A stretch of 64,000 nucleotides of DNA from Pseudobutyrivibrio sp. YE44 (GTDB lineage: Bacteria; Bacillota; Clostridia; Lachnospirales; Lachnospiraceae): positions 124,001 to 188,000 of the forward strand of contig NZ_FMXT01000001.1 of the NCBI RefSeq assembly GCF_900104335.1, written 5' to 3'. The stretch's first letter is position 1. The number at the start of each line of letters is the position of its first letter. The notes beneath the pieces are model-generated. The model was not told where the DNA came from. It did not search any database and saw nothing but the letters and a program-made list of their open reading frames with translations. Of the stretch, positions 8,013 through 17,431 are shown one piece after another. Made by a program: the position numbers and the translations under genes.

Positions 8013-8708
8013 ATGATGGGTGTGTTATATGGTATAGGAGTTGGGCCAGGAGATTCGAAGCAGCTTACCCTAAAAGCGGTAGAAGCAATAAAGGAAGCGG
8101 ATGTTATTTGTTTGCCAAAGGCAGATAAGGATAAATGCAGAGCTTACCAAATAGCACTTGGTGCAGTGCCAGAGCTTAGATATAAAAAGATTTTAAGCTA
8201 TGAATTCGAGATGACTAAGGATGAAGCTGCTCTAGAGGAAATGCACAAGGATTTTTATCAGAAATATAAGGCCCTTGTAAAAGAAGGATATAACATTGGC
8301 TTTTTGACCATTGGTGATCCAACAATTTATTCCACCTTCGGGTACATAATGAAGCTTGCAAAAGCAGATGGGATTGAAGTGGAAATCATTAATGGAATTA
8401 CATCCTTCTGTGGTTCGGCTGCTGCCAGTGGTATTCTCCTGTGCGAAGGCGAGGAGGATGTTCATATTATTTCTGGGCAGAAGGATATTGATGAGGCCCT
8501 TAAGCTTTCTGGAACAAAGGTAATAATGAAAAGCGGAAAGCAGGTAGCAAAGATAAAGGAAAAGCTTCTTGCGCTTGAAAATCAAGGGGAGATTTCCGTG
8601 TGGGCAGTTGCAGATTGTGGCATGGAAACAGAACAAATCTTCAGAGGAGCAATGATGATACCTGATGACAGCAAATATATGCTGACAATTATTGTTAAAG
8701 AGTGCTAG
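8013..8708 (+). CDS. cbiL: Precorrin-2/cobalt-factor II C20-methyltransferase
   Basis: The 231-residue protein starts LYGIGVGPGDSKQLTLKAVE, the SAM-binding motif of tetrapyrrole methylases, and has the family's TIGDPTIYSTFGYI and EIINGITSFCGSAAASG segments typical of CbiL/CobI. It transfers a methyl group to C20 of cobalt-factor II in the anaerobic B12 pathway. All other corrin-ring enzymes of the pathway are in the operon at 35.6-55.4 kb, which lacks cbiL, so this copy completes that set. AGGAGG lies eight bases before the ATG. It may be cotranscribed with the MocR-like gene. Confidence 0.92.
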   Translation: MMGVLYGIGVGPGDSKQLTLKAVEAIKEADVICLPKADKDKCRAYQIALGAVPELRYKKILSYEFEMTKDEAALEEMHKDFYQKYKALVKEGYNIGFLTIGDPTIYSTFGYIMKLAKADGIEVEIINGITSFCGSAAASGILLCEGEEDVHIISGQKDIDEALKLSGTKVIMKSGKQVAKIKEKLLALENQGEISVWAVADCGMETEQIFRGAMMIPDDSKYMLTIIVKEC

Positions 8709-8801
8709 AATTGCTACAATAAGGGCAATAAAGTAGATTAGAAGGGTTTTATAAACTTTTTTATAAGTATTCATGAATACATACAGGGGGAATATAAAAA
8801 A

Positions 8802-11093
8802 GTGTTTCGTGATTGTGCTGCTTTAAAAAAATCATTGTTAATTATTTTGGGCTTTGTATTACTTGTTTCACAAAGCCCTGTTTTTGCGTCTGCAAAAAAT
8901 AACGATGAAGAAAAGGTTGTAAGGGTTGGCTACTACGAGAATGAAATATTTGAGGAGGGAGCTGAAGAGGGCGCAGTCAAGACCGGCTATGCTTACGAAT
9001 ACTATATGAAGATTTCTGAGTACACAGGTTGGAGATATGAGTATGTGTACGGAAGTTATAGCGAATTGTATCGTATGCTTCTTAAGGGAGATATCGATTT
9101 GTTGGCAGGCTTGGCCTATAAAGAAGACAGAGAAAAGGTAATAAGCTATCCGGAATTAGCAATGGGAAGCGAAGCCTATGTGTTGGTAAAAAATGTAAAT
9201 AATACGGGCATAACAGGTGACCCAGCCACCTTGAATGGACATACAATTGGAGTGCTTAATAATGCTTTGCTAGACGCTATTAAACAATATTTGATTGAGC
9301 ATAGTATAGATGCAAATCTAATTATTTATGGTGACAATGAAAAACTAATGGCTGACTTTGATGCGGGAGTTATTGATGTTTTCGCAGCTGAAGGAAGCGG
9401 TACAAATGCCAGAAATAATACGGAAGTACTTTTTGCTTTTGGACACACTGACTACTATATGTGTGTCAATAAAAAAGAGACAACTATACTTAGTGAATTA
9501 AACGATGCACAGTCTCACTTATATAGTGACGAGCCATATTATCTTAGCACTTTAAATGCAAAGTATTATGCCTCAAGTCTTTCCTCGCAAGCATTGTCTA
9601 CAGTTGAAAGAGATTGGATTAGTTCTCATGATAAGATTCACGTGGGTTATCTAAATAATTATTTACCATACAGCGACACAGATTCCAAGGGACAGGCAAA
9701 GGGAATTGTTAAAGAGGTTATTCCTCATATATTGTCCTCCCTTAAATTGGATGACATAAATGTGGTATATAAGGGCTATGACAATTATGATGATATGATA
9801 GCAGCCATAGATTCAGAAGAAATTGATGTAGCCTTTCCTGTTGCAGGTGGTCTTTATTATTCCGAGGAAAATGGAATATATCAGTCAAATGCTTTGTTAT
9901 CATCTAGTACTGATTTGATTTATAGGGATGTTGTTATTTATCCAGACAAAGCAAAGTTTGCCATCAATAAAAACAATAGGATGCAGTTTTACTATGTAAA
10001 GAATACTTATCCTGAAGCAGATATTTATTACTACGACAGTATTGAAGATTGTCTGGAGGCTGTTTTGTCTAAAGAGGTGGACTGTACCACACTTAATGGT
10101 GTGAGAGGTAATGCCATCCTCAAGAATTCTGCCTACAAAAAACTGTCCCTTAGACAGTTGTCCGCTACTGACGATAGATGCTTTGGTGTGAAGATTGGAA
10201 ACGAGGGAGTTCTTCGTTTGCTTAATCGTGGTATACATATTCTTGGGAATGATTATGCTGAGAACCTGGCATACAGATATACGGATCAATTATATAATTA
10301 TTCTGTATCAGATTTTATAAGAGATTACTTTTATATTTTTCTTTTGATTATTATATTTATAGTTGTGTTATCCTTGGTTCTTGTTTCACAAAAGCTTAAA
10401 CTGGCCAATGAAATGAATGAAAGGCTTATTGGTGAAAACAATGCCAAGATTAATTTCATTAACAATATGGCCAACATAATTAGAGGTCCTGTTAAAGAGG
10501 TTGCAGAGGGTGCTGATGAGGAGGAGGCCCATCGATTGCTTTCTATTGTTGATGATGTAATTGATATGAGCAACTTTGATAATGGAGTGGTTACCCTTAG
10601 TGAGGATAAGGTAAATATACCAGGACTTATAAAGTGCATAGATGACAAACTTCGTGATGATGCTATCAACAAAAATGTCGAGCTGACAATTAAAATGAAT
10701 GATATTAAAAATAAATACATCATTGCAGATAAAGCTCGACTGGCTCAGGCCCTTATGAATATTCTTTCGAATACAATTAATGTTTCACCAAAGGGTGGAC
10801 ACGTTCAAATGTTGGTAGAAGAGCAAAAATGCAGCAATCCAAGAATTACCAACATGATTTTTACAATAAAAGCAGATGCCAATGTTATTTGTGAGGAATT
10901 CCTAAAGAATGCTTTTGATATTTTCTCTAAGGAGAAAACTACTCTTGAGGATGAGGTTGGACCAGCTTTAAGCCTTGCAGTTTCAAAGAATATCATTGAC
11001 TTAATGGGTGGAAATATTGATTTAAACACTCAAAAGGATACAGGTTGCCAGGTTATTGTTAAGGTGCCAGTAAAGATAAATTATGGAATATAG
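8802..11093 (+). CDS. Membrane sensor with two solute-binding domains and a degenerate histidine kinase
   Basis: The protein starts at GTG after CAGGGGG, with a signal peptide (residues 1-28). Two periplasmic solute-binding (SBP_bac_3-like) domains follow, about residues 35-255 (EKVVRVGYYENEIF at the start) and 270-500 (KIHVGYLNNYLPYSD), then a transmembrane helix at about 507-527 (FLLIIIFIVVLSLVLVS), a dimerisation helix and a HATPase-like region to residue 763. The H-box reads NMANIIRGP where kinases have SHEIRTP, so the phosphorylated histidine is replaced by Asn (about residue 558). The nucleotide-binding G1 motif DxGxG is also missing. It looks like a pseudokinase or a non-phosphorylating sensor. 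No response regulator is adjacent. Confidence 0.8.
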   Translation: MFRDCAALKKSLLIILGFVLLVSQSPVFASAKNNDEEKVVRVGYYENEIFEEGAEEGAVKTGYAYEYYMKISEYTGWRYEYVYGSYSELYRMLLKGDIDLLAGLAYKEDREKVISYPELAMGSEAYVLVKNVNNTGITGDPATLNGHTIGVLNNALLDAIKQYLIEHSIDANLIIYGDNEKLMADFDAGVIDVFAAEGSGTNARNNTEVLFAFGHTDYYMCVNKKETTILSELNDAQSHLYSDEPYYLSTLNAKYYASSLSSQALSTVERDWISSHDKIHVGYLNNYLPYSDTDSKGQAKGIVKEVIPHILSSLKLDDINVVYKGYDNYDDMIAAIDSEEIDVAFPVAGGLYYSEENGIYQSNALLSSSTDLIYRDVVIYPDKAKFAINKNNRMQFYYVKNTYPEADIYYYDSIEDCLEAVLSKEVDCTTLNGVRGNAILKNSAYKKLSLRQLSATDDRCFGVKIGNEGVLRLLNRGIHILGNDYAENLAYRYTDQLYNYSVSDFIRDYFYIFLLIIIFIVVLSLVLVSQKLKLANEMNERLIGENNAKINFINNMANIIRGPVKEVAEGADEEEAHRLLSIVDDVIDMSNFDNGVVTLSEDKVNIPGLIKCIDDKLRDDAINKNVELTIKMNDIKNKYIIADKARLAQALMNILSNTINVSPKGGHVQMLVEEQKCSNPRITNMIFTIKADANVICEEFLKNAFDIFSKEKTTLEDEVGPALSLAVSKNIIDLMGGNIDLNTQKDTGCQVIVKVPVKINYGI

Positions 11094-11104
11094 AATATAG
11101 AATG

Positions 11105-11134
11105 AAAGCTAGAAGCTGAGGCTTCTAGCTTTTA
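11105..11134 (+). terminator. Terminator after the degenerate sensor gene
   Basis: AAAGCTAGAAGC, loop TGAG, GCTTCTAGCTTTTA. Confidence 0.8.
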
Positions 11135-11165
11135 TGGAAATTAACGTAAGTTAGGGGGAGGTCGT

Positions 11166-11849
11166 ATGCCACATATTCTATTAGATAACATGAATTTTGA
11201 GTGCGCTCTAAGGCTGTTTGTAGCAGGAGTATGTGGTGCACTTGTTGGAATAGAAAGAACACACAGGAACAAAGGTGCCGGTATTAAGACTCACGTGTTT
11301 GTTGCTATTGGTGCTGCCTTGTTTGTTATTATTTCTAAATACGGATTTGCGGATTATGTTTTTATAGAAAACACAGGAGTGGATGTTTCCCGTGTTGCTG
11401 CAAACATTGTATCAGGAGTGTCCTTCTTGGGTGCAGGTATTATCTTCCTGAGGGGTGGCAGTGTACATGGTCTTACTACCGCCGCAGGAGTGTGGGTTAC
11501 CGCAGCTATCGGAATGGCTGTGGGAGCAGGTATGTACATCCTTGGTGGAGTGGGTACGCTGATGGTACTATTAGTTCAATACTTTATGCACAAGGGGCTC
11601 CTTAGTGATATGGGAAACGTGGTGACCAGCAAAATTGTGGTTTCTATGAATGATGATCCAAAGGAGTTTGCTGATTTGCAGAGCATGCTTAAGAGTCGAA
11701 ACATTGAGATTTATGGTAGTCACATAAAGCGACATAAGGATAATTCCTTGACCTATTCTTTGGATGTAAAGATTCCACCTAATCTTTCTACTAGAGAGCT
11801 ATTAGCCCTTATAAAAGAAAGCTCCAATATAAAGTCGATTGGATTCTAA
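11166..11849 (+). CDS. MgtC/SapB family membrane protein, copy 1
   Basis: The 227-residue protein has an MgtC-type N-terminal membrane domain: CGALVGIERTHRNKGAGIKT, then SFLGAGIIF and GLTTAAGVWVTAAIGMAVGAG. A soluble ACT-like C-terminal region follows from about residue 150. Some MgtC proteins help cells survive low magnesium or modulate the F-type ATP synthase; the role of the clostridial ones is not known. GGGGGAGG lies just before the ATG. A paralog follows after 12 bases with the same domain order, so the two were probably a tandem duplication and are cotranscribed. Confidence 0.88.
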   Translation: MPHILLDNMNFECALRLFVAGVCGALVGIERTHRNKGAGIKTHVFVAIGAALFVIISKYGFADYVFIENTGVDVSRVAANIVSGVSFLGAGIIFLRGGSVHGLTTAAGVWVTAAIGMAVGAGMYILGGVGTLMVLLVQYFMHKGLLSDMGNVVTSKIVVSMNDDPKEFADLQSMLKSRNIEIYGSHIKRHKDNSLTYSLDVKIPPNLSTRELLALIKESSNIKSIGF

Positions 11850-11861
11850 GGAGGGCTAAGT

Positions 11862-12554
11862 ATGGTAAACGTATTATTTAAAAATAGCTTTGAACTAGAG
11901 GTTATTGTAAGACTGGCCTTTGCTTTGATTAGCGGTTTTCTTCTTGGAATAGAACGTAGCTATCATGGAAAGGCGGCAGGAATCAGAACCTATATGCTAG
12001 TTGGTATTGGAGCCTGCATGTTTGCTGCAGCTTCCAAATATGGATTTGTGGATATGCTTACCCTTGGAGAGCGTGCAGATGTTTCCAGAGTAGCATCAAA
12101 TATTGTTACAGGTGTATCCTTCCTGGCAGCTGGTGCTATCTATTTTAAAAGAGAGAAGGTTACAGGACTTACCACCGCAGCAGGTATTTGGGTTATGGCA
12201 GCTATAGGCACGGCTTATGGTTGTGGAATGTACATTGTAGCCACAGTTGCAACCCTATATTTATTTGGAATCCAGACACTTCTGAAGGATAAGATGACAA
12301 AACGCCTTCATGTAAAGGTTCCTAATAAAGTGGATATCCTTATGGATTCAACCGAGAAATGTTTGAATCGCGTGCTTTCTGTTTTTGAAGAATATAATAT
12401 AGACGTGGAAAACACCGGGATAAAACGTCAAAAGGGTGATTTGTTTTTCTATAGCTTTGAAATTAGTATACCGGAGACCACCACAACCCTTGATGTGGTA
12501 AATGCTCTGGCTTCTTTAAAAAATGTTCAATCTGTGGACATGGGATTGACCTAA
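11862..12554 (+). CDS. MgtC/SapB family membrane protein, copy 2
   Basis: This is a paralog of the preceding gene with the same organisation: GFLLGIERSYHGKAAGIRT, a DVSRVASNIVTGVSFLAAGA helix, then GLTTAAGIWVMAAIGTAYGCG, and a cytosolic C-terminal region. It has 230 residues. The membrane halves are clearly similar, while the C-terminal halves have diverged. AAGGAGGG lies before the ATG. The paired arrangement suggests a hetero-oligomer, but this is inference. Confidence 0.88.
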   Translation: MVNVLFKNSFELEVIVRLAFALISGFLLGIERSYHGKAAGIRTYMLVGIGACMFAAASKYGFVDMLTLGERADVSRVASNIVTGVSFLAAGAIYFKREKVTGLTTAAGIWVMAAIGTAYGCGMYIVATVATLYLFGIQTLLKDKMTKRLHVKVPNKVDILMDSTEKCLNRVLSVFEEYNIDVENTGIKRQKGDLFFYSFEISIPETTTTLDVVNALASLKNVQSVDMGLT

Positions 12555-12620
12555 AAGGCTGGATGAATCCTATTTATTATTATCACAAAGAAATAAAGAT
12601 TTATTCACAGAATAACGAAT

Positions 12621-12666
12621 AATAGCATCTTTTCTTATGTTAAAGTAAGAAGGGATGCTATTTTTA
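12621..12666 (+). terminator. Terminator or attenuator before the hybrid kinase gene
   Basis: AATAGCATC pairs with GATGCTATT, extended inward by TTCTTA/TAAGAA, then five T. It ends 28 bases before the kinase start codon, so either the kinase promoter lies within or before this hairpin or it attenuates read-through. Confidence 0.75.
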
Positions 12667-12693
12667 TTGTTTGTATGAACAAGGGGAAATGTC

Positions 12694-15600
12694 ATGGCTA
12701 CAGGAAACCAGGTATACACAGTTAAGGTATTTACAAGTGGAAGCAAGCTAAACAAGCTTGTTGGTTCTATTGTACTTTTGGTTTTAGGATTAGGCTTTTG
12801 CTATATATCGTCTTCACATGGTGGCGATTACTTTACCAATTCTGGTACAGAGGTTGTAGCAGGCTTTTATCTGCTGCCTACATTGCTTCTTGCAGGTCTC
12901 TATGGTTATCTTGTTTCTTTCTTTATTTTTTTAGTTGGCTTTATTATTACCCTTTGCGTCAATATGAATAACGCCTATTCCATGGTTATATATATGGCGG
13001 CGATTCTTTGTTTTTCGCTGTGTAGCCAGGATTTATATTTTAAAAAGCTGTGGAAGACAATTGTTACGTGTACTATAACCTTTATATTTATAACCTTTAA
13101 CAATTTTTTATGTTTCAGTGCAGTAGCAAACATGAATTATAAGTTGCATAATTACTTTTCTACCAATTTTTACACATATAAAGAAATCATTGCAATTTAT
13201 GGCACAGGCTTGTTACTGTATTTGTTTTTTAATTATGCTCCTGACAAGTGGAAGTATTGTTTTCCTTTGGGAGTGGTCTACTTAAAAGATAATCCTGGTG
13301 TAAATGATATTTGGAGAAAGCTTAGAAAAACTAGGGTTAGTGTAAAAATTACGGCTACAATTATACTTGTGGAAATTGTGCTAGGGATTGGTGTTGCCGT
13401 ATTTATGATGGTACTTTTCCCAGATATAAAAAAGGTATTTACCACCCGTCAAAGAGATTTAAATAATTCGGAGAGTGTACAAACAGAGCAAATGGTAACG
13501 GATTTGGAAAATATGGATTTTCGCATTGATAATGCCATGATTTCCTTTGATGTTAAAATGATTATGCTTATGCTTTGTGCAGGTGTCCCACTGGCAGGTT
13601 TTGCAAATTTTTATACTAAAAGCTTTATTGCTGGCCCTCTTGGAGAAATGTCCGATTTTATGGCAAGCTACGCTACGGCATCAGATGATGACAAGATTAT
13701 TTACGGTCACAACATAGATGATATTGTAGTAAATTCACACGACGAGATAAGAGTTATGTATGAAGCTGTTCATGAGACGGTTTATGAGATGGAGGCTTTC
13801 ATCCAAAGACAGGAGGAACGACAGCAAATTGAGTCGGATTTGGAGGTTGCAAGGCGTGCTAGCGAAGCAAAATCCAGCTTCCTATCAAATATGTCCCATG
13901 AAATTCGAACTCCTATAAATGCAGTTCTTGGTATGGATGAGATGATTCTTCGTGAATCCAAGGATGAAGAAATTCTGGGATATGCTTCTGATATTAAAAG
14001 GGCTGGAACAAATCTTCTTAGAATAGTAAATGATATCCTTGATTTTTCTAAGATTGAAGCAGGGAAAATGGAAATCATACCTGTTGAATATGAGCTCTCT
14101 TCGGTGCTAAATGATTTGGTAAACATGATAAAAAATCGTGCCGAAGAAAAAGGGTTAAAAATAATTGTAAATGTTGATCCTACCATTCCTCATTTACTTT
14201 TCGGAGATGAGATACGATTAAAGCAGATTATCACTAATATTCTCACCAATGCAGTAAAATACACAGAAAATGGTGGTATTGTTTTAGGCATCAAATGGAA
14301 GGCCTGTTCAATAGAAGAAATACAGGCACTTGATGAAAATATTATTGAACAATTAGATAAAAACTGTAGGGCAAAGGGGAATATTACCTTGGAGGTTTCT
14401 GTAGAGGATACGGGAATTGGTATAAAGCCTGAGGACATGGACAAGCTCTTTAATTCCTTTGAGCGTGCGGATGAAAAGAGAAATCGTACCATTGAAGGTA
14501 CAGGGCTTGGTATGAGTATTACTACAAATCTTCTTAGTTTGATGGGAAGTAAGCTTGAAGTCCAGAGTGATTATGGTGTTGGTTCGAAATTTAGCTTTGA
14601 TATTGTTCAAAGAATAGTGGATGAAAAGCCAATAGGAGAGTTCTCTCAGAATCTGATAAAATCAGAAGTTATCGCATCAAACTATAGAGAAAGCTTTATA
14701 GCTCCAGATGCAAGCTTGCTTGTGGTTGATGACACTGAAATTAATCTAACAGTATTTAAGAATCTTCTTAAACAGACACAGGTTAACATATATACCGCAA
14801 ACTCAGGCTTCGAATGTCTTGAAATGATTAAGGAACGTAAATACGATATTATCTTCTTAGACCATCGTATGCCTGAGATGGATGGTATAGAGTGTCTTCA
14901 GTTGATTAAGGCAGATAAAGATGGAATCAATAATTCCACTCCAGTAATTGCTCTTACAGCGAATGCTGTTTCTGGTGCAAGGGAAATGTATTTGGATGCA
15001 GGTTTTGATAATTATCTTACAAAACCAATTTCTGCAGATTTATTAGAAGAAATGATAGTTGAGTTGCTCCCTGAAGATTTGGTACAAAAAAGAGATGAGA
15101 GTCTCGAAGAAATCAGTGAAGAAGAATTGCCAGATTGGATGGAGAAACTTCCATTTATAGAGCCTGAGCTTGGAGTAGTAAACTGTGGAGGAAACGAATC
15201 TTATCTATATGCCCTTCATGCTTATATGGATGCACTTGAGGATGTACAAAATGATATTAAATCAGCCTTGGAGGAGGACAGAATTAAAGATTATACTACA
15301 AAGGTTCATGCTTTAAAGAGCTCTTCTAAAATCATTGGGGCTATGGAGATTGGCTCGCTTGCTGAAGAACTGGAAAAGGCAGGCAATGACAATAATCTTG
15401 ATGCCATAAATTCCTACACTGATCAGCTGTTAAGCTATCACAAGGCATTAGGTGTTGCACTGAAGCGATATATGAAATCGGAGGATTCGGCGGAAGATAA
15501 GCCTGAGATTACAAGGGATAAGCTTAAGGAGGCCTATGATGCCCTTAAAGAAATAGGAATGCTCTTTGATTATGACAGTGCGCAGTCGATAATTGAAGTG

Positions 15601-15708
15601 TTAGAGGATTATAGGATGCCAGAGGATGAAGCTGAAAAGTATGAGGCTATAAAGAAGGCTTTGAACAATGCAGATTGGGAAGAGCTAAATAAGCTTATGA
15701 GTGAATAA
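12694..15708 (+). CDS. Hybrid sensor histidine kinase with receiver and Hpt domains
   Basis: The 1004 residues comprise about six N-terminal membrane helices (1-200), another pair of helices (about 225-330) flanking a short extracellular loop, a linker, a HisKA domain with SNMSHEIRTP (His402), and a HATPase with ILTNAVKYTENGG, DTGIGI and GTGLGM. A receiver domain follows with FLDHRMPEMDG (Asp723), then an Hpt domain with VHALKSSSKIIGA (His872). All phosphorelay residues are intact, in contrast to the sensor at 8.8 kb. No final response regulator is adjacent, so the output is unknown. AAGGGG lies about eight bases before the ATG. Confidence 0.92.
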   Translation: MATGNQVYTVKVFTSGSKLNKLVGSIVLLVLGLGFCYISSSHGGDYFTNSGTEVVAGFYLLPTLLLAGLYGYLVSFFIFLVGFIITLCVNMNNAYSMVIYMAAILCFSLCSQDLYFKKLWKTIVTCTITFIFITFNNFLCFSAVANMNYKLHNYFSTNFYTYKEIIAIYGTGLLLYLFFNYAPDKWKYCFPLGVVYLKDNPGVNDIWRKLRKTRVSVKITATIILVEIVLGIGVAVFMMVLFPDIKKVFTTRQRDLNNSESVQTEQMVTDLENMDFRIDNAMISFDVKMIMLMLCAGVPLAGFANFYTKSFIAGPLGEMSDFMASYATASDDDKIIYGHNIDDIVVNSHDEIRVMYEAVHETVYEMEAFIQRQEERQQIESDLEVARRASEAKSSFLSNMSHEIRTPINAVLGMDEMILRESKDEEILGYASDIKRAGTNLLRIVNDILDFSKIEAGKMEIIPVEYELSSVLNDLVNMIKNRAEEKGLKIIVNVDPTIPHLLFGDEIRLKQIITNILTNAVKYTENGGIVLGIKWKACSIEEIQALDENIIEQLDKNCRAKGNITLEVSVEDTGIGIKPEDMDKLFNSFERADEKRNRTIEGTGLGMSITTNLLSLMGSKLEVQSDYGVGSKFSFDIVQRIVDEKPIGEFSQNLIKSEVIASNYRESFIAPDASLLVVDDTEINLTVFKNLLKQTQVNIYTANSGFECLEMIKERKYDIIFLDHRMPEMDGIECLQLIKADKDGINNSTPVIALTANAVSGAREMYLDAGFDNYLTKPISADLLEEMIVELLPEDLVQKRDESLEEISEEELPDWMEKLPFIEPELGVVNCGGNESYLYALHAYMDALEDVQNDIKSALEEDRIKDYTTKVHALKSSSKIIGAMEIGSLAEELEKAGNDNNLDAINSYTDQLLSYHKALGVALKRYMKSEDSAEDKPEITRDKLKEAYDALKEIGMLFDYDSAQSIIEVLEDYRMPEDEAEKYEAIKKALNNADWEELNKLMSE

Positions 15709-15720
15709 GAGATAGGCGTA

Positions 15721-15749
15721 AAAAAAGCAGCACAGTAGTGCTGCTTTTT
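15721..15749. terminator. Bidirectional terminator between convergent genes
   Basis: AAAAAAGCAGCAC, loop AGTA, GTGCTGCTTTTT. It has an A-run on one side and a T-run on the other, so it can stop the hybrid kinase gene and the facing lipoprotein gene. Confidence 0.9.
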
Positions 15750-15759
15750 AGTATGTTTA

Positions 15760-16347
15760 TTAGCCTCTGCCACATACAACCTGGTAAGTGATTACTTCAT
15801 CATTAGCGAAAGTAAAGTAGATGCTGAAACCATCATCATAGATGTAATTAAGGTGGTGTCCATCCTCATCATCGTACTCACAAATAACTTCACCATATGC
15901 GTTCTTTACTTCGTCTAAAGTAGAACCAATAGTGATTCCCTTGTTAGTCTTGTATCTATCAGATACACACTTGAACTCAACAATTTCTTTCTTTCCATCT
16001 GTTTCAGAATATGTAACTGAAATGTCATCAAAAGTGTCTGTATGGAAATCGCCATCAGCAGAAGTATCTGTAGGATCACCAAACTCTTCCTTAAGTCTGT
16101 TAAGAACTTCGTCACCGTCGTCCATAACTGAAATGCTAATGTCAAATACATCGCTTGAAATAGTAGTTTCAGCTTTTGGATCCTCAACTGTTAAGCCTGT
16201 GCTACCATCTTCCTCTACACAGCAAATGTCACAATCGCTACATCCTTCATTAGTATTGTAGAAATCATCATCCTGGCTCTTGCCACAAGCCACGATTGAT
16301 AATCCCATAAGCATTGTTATCATTGTTACTAAAAACTTTTTCTTCAT
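15760..16347 (-). CDS. Putative lipoprotein of unknown function
   Basis: The 195-residue protein begins with a lipoprotein signal peptide, MKKKFLVTMITMLMGLSIVAC, with the lipid-attached Cys at residue 21. Next comes a short acidic, cysteine-rich stretch (CSDCDICC), then a beta-rich domain with KGITIGSTLDEVKNAYGE. That GxTxxEVxxxYG pattern occurs in small BLIP/SmpA-like outer-layer proteins, but I do not claim membership. The four clustered cysteines could bind a metal. It has its own promoter (16394-16422) and AAGGAG before the ATG. Confidence 0.75.
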   Translation of the reverse strand: MKKKFLVTMITMLMGLSIVACGKSQDDDFYNTNEGCSDCDICCVEEDGSTGLTVEDPKAETTISSDVFDISISVMDDGDEVLNRLKEEFGDPTDTSADGDFHTDTFDDISVTYSETDGKKEIVEFKCVSDRYKTNKGITIGSTLDEVKNAYGEVICEYDDEDGHHLNYIYDDGFSIYFTFANDEVITYQVVCGRG

Positions 16348-16393
16348 TTCAAAATCTCCTTAATTAGTCAACTGTATTATTTGTAGTAATACG

Positions 16394-16422
16394 GTTATAA
16401 CACTCTACAAACCGCTTGTCAA
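16394..16422 (-). promoter_or_regulatory. Sigma-A promoter of the lipoprotein gene
   Basis: On the minus strand TTGACA (16422-16417) and TATAAC (16399-16394) are 17 bases apart, about 46 bases upstream of the lipoprotein start codon. The remaining bases up to 16563 hold no further feature I can support. Confidence 0.75.
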
Positions 16423-16563
16423 CATAATAATCAAAAAGAGGATAAGATTATAGTATAAAACGCCTAAAGAATTCTAAAGATGTCCTCAAAATAGCTCTAG
16501 CGGGAATTATTTCCTTTCTTTATAATTAAGTAAGGGAATGAAATTTATTTTAGGGGGACCGTT

Positions 16564-17400
16564 TTGGCAGAGTGTAAGGTTTGTTACAGACATTGTAAAA
16601 TAGATGAGGGGAACTACGGTTTTTGTGGAGTTCGAACTTGTAAGGATGGTGTTGTGGTTCCTGAGAATTATGGGCGCCTTACAGCAATTGCTCTCGATCC
16701 AATTGAGAAGAAACCACTTAACAGATTTTATCCTGGTAGCAAGATTCTATCAGTGGGGAGTTATGGCTGTAATCTTAGATGTCCTTTCTGCCAAAATTCT
16801 GATATATCCTGGTCAGATGAAGTTGCGATTAGCAAACAAGAATCCAGATATGTTTTACCAGAGGAATTGTCAGAGCTTGCTGAAGAACTGAAGCCAAAAG
16901 GAAATATTGGAGTAGCCTTTACCTACAATGAACCACTTATATCATACGAGTACATATTGGATACAGCCAAGCTTTTAAAACAAAAGAATTTAAAAGTAGT
17001 AATGGTTTCAAATGGCATGGCAGATACATCTACAGTAGGAGAGTTATTCCAGTATGTGGATGCTATGAATATAGATTTAAAAGGCTTCACAGATTATTAC
17101 TATCAGGATTTATTAAAGGGAAATCGTCAGATGGTAATGGATTTTATAGAAGAGGCTGTGAAGCATTGTTATGTGGAACTGACCACGCTAATAATTCCAG
17201 GGGAAAATGATTCGGAAGAGGAAATCTCTAATCTCAGTAAGTGGATTAGCGAGTTAGATAAAGATATTCCACTTCATTTATCTAGATTCTTCCCGAGATT
17301 TAAGATGACAGATAGAGATGCCACTTCCGTGGATTGGATTTATCATTTAAAAGATGTTGCTGAACAGAATTTAAAATACGTATATACGGGGAATTGTTAA
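16564..17400 (+). CDS. AmmeMemoRadiSam system radical SAM enzyme
   Basis: The 278-residue protein has an N-terminal cysteine motif (CKVCYRHCKIDEGNYGFCG), then the radical SAM cluster motif GCNLRCPFCQN at about residues 68-78, and NPLISYEY-like and NIDLKGF segments typical of PflA-like activases. In the family this enzyme occurs with Memo/LigB-like and AMMECR1 proteins, and the next gene encodes exactly that pair as a fusion. The biochemical reaction of the system is not established. The start is TTG, six bases after TAGGGGGA; no ATG nearby has such a site. Confidence 0.88.
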   Translation: MAECKVCYRHCKIDEGNYGFCGVRTCKDGVVVPENYGRLTAIALDPIEKKPLNRFYPGSKILSVGSYGCNLRCPFCQNSDISWSDEVAISKQESRYVLPEELSELAEELKPKGNIGVAFTYNEPLISYEYILDTAKLLKQKNLKVVMVSNGMADTSTVGELFQYVDAMNIDLKGFTDYYYQDLLKGNRQMVMDFIEEAVKHCYVELTTLIIPGENDSEEEISNLSKWISELDKDIPLHLSRFFPRFKMTDRDATSVDWIYHLKDVAEQNLKYVYTGNC

Positions 17401-17431
17401 TGTTTTAGATGCGTTTTATGGAGGAGAAAAA

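Noticed and set aside
15915-16261. Additional genes on both strands within the lipoprotein gene.
   Set aside because: These alternative frames lack ribosome-binding sites and family features, and the lipoprotein reading with signal peptide and promoter is clearly better.
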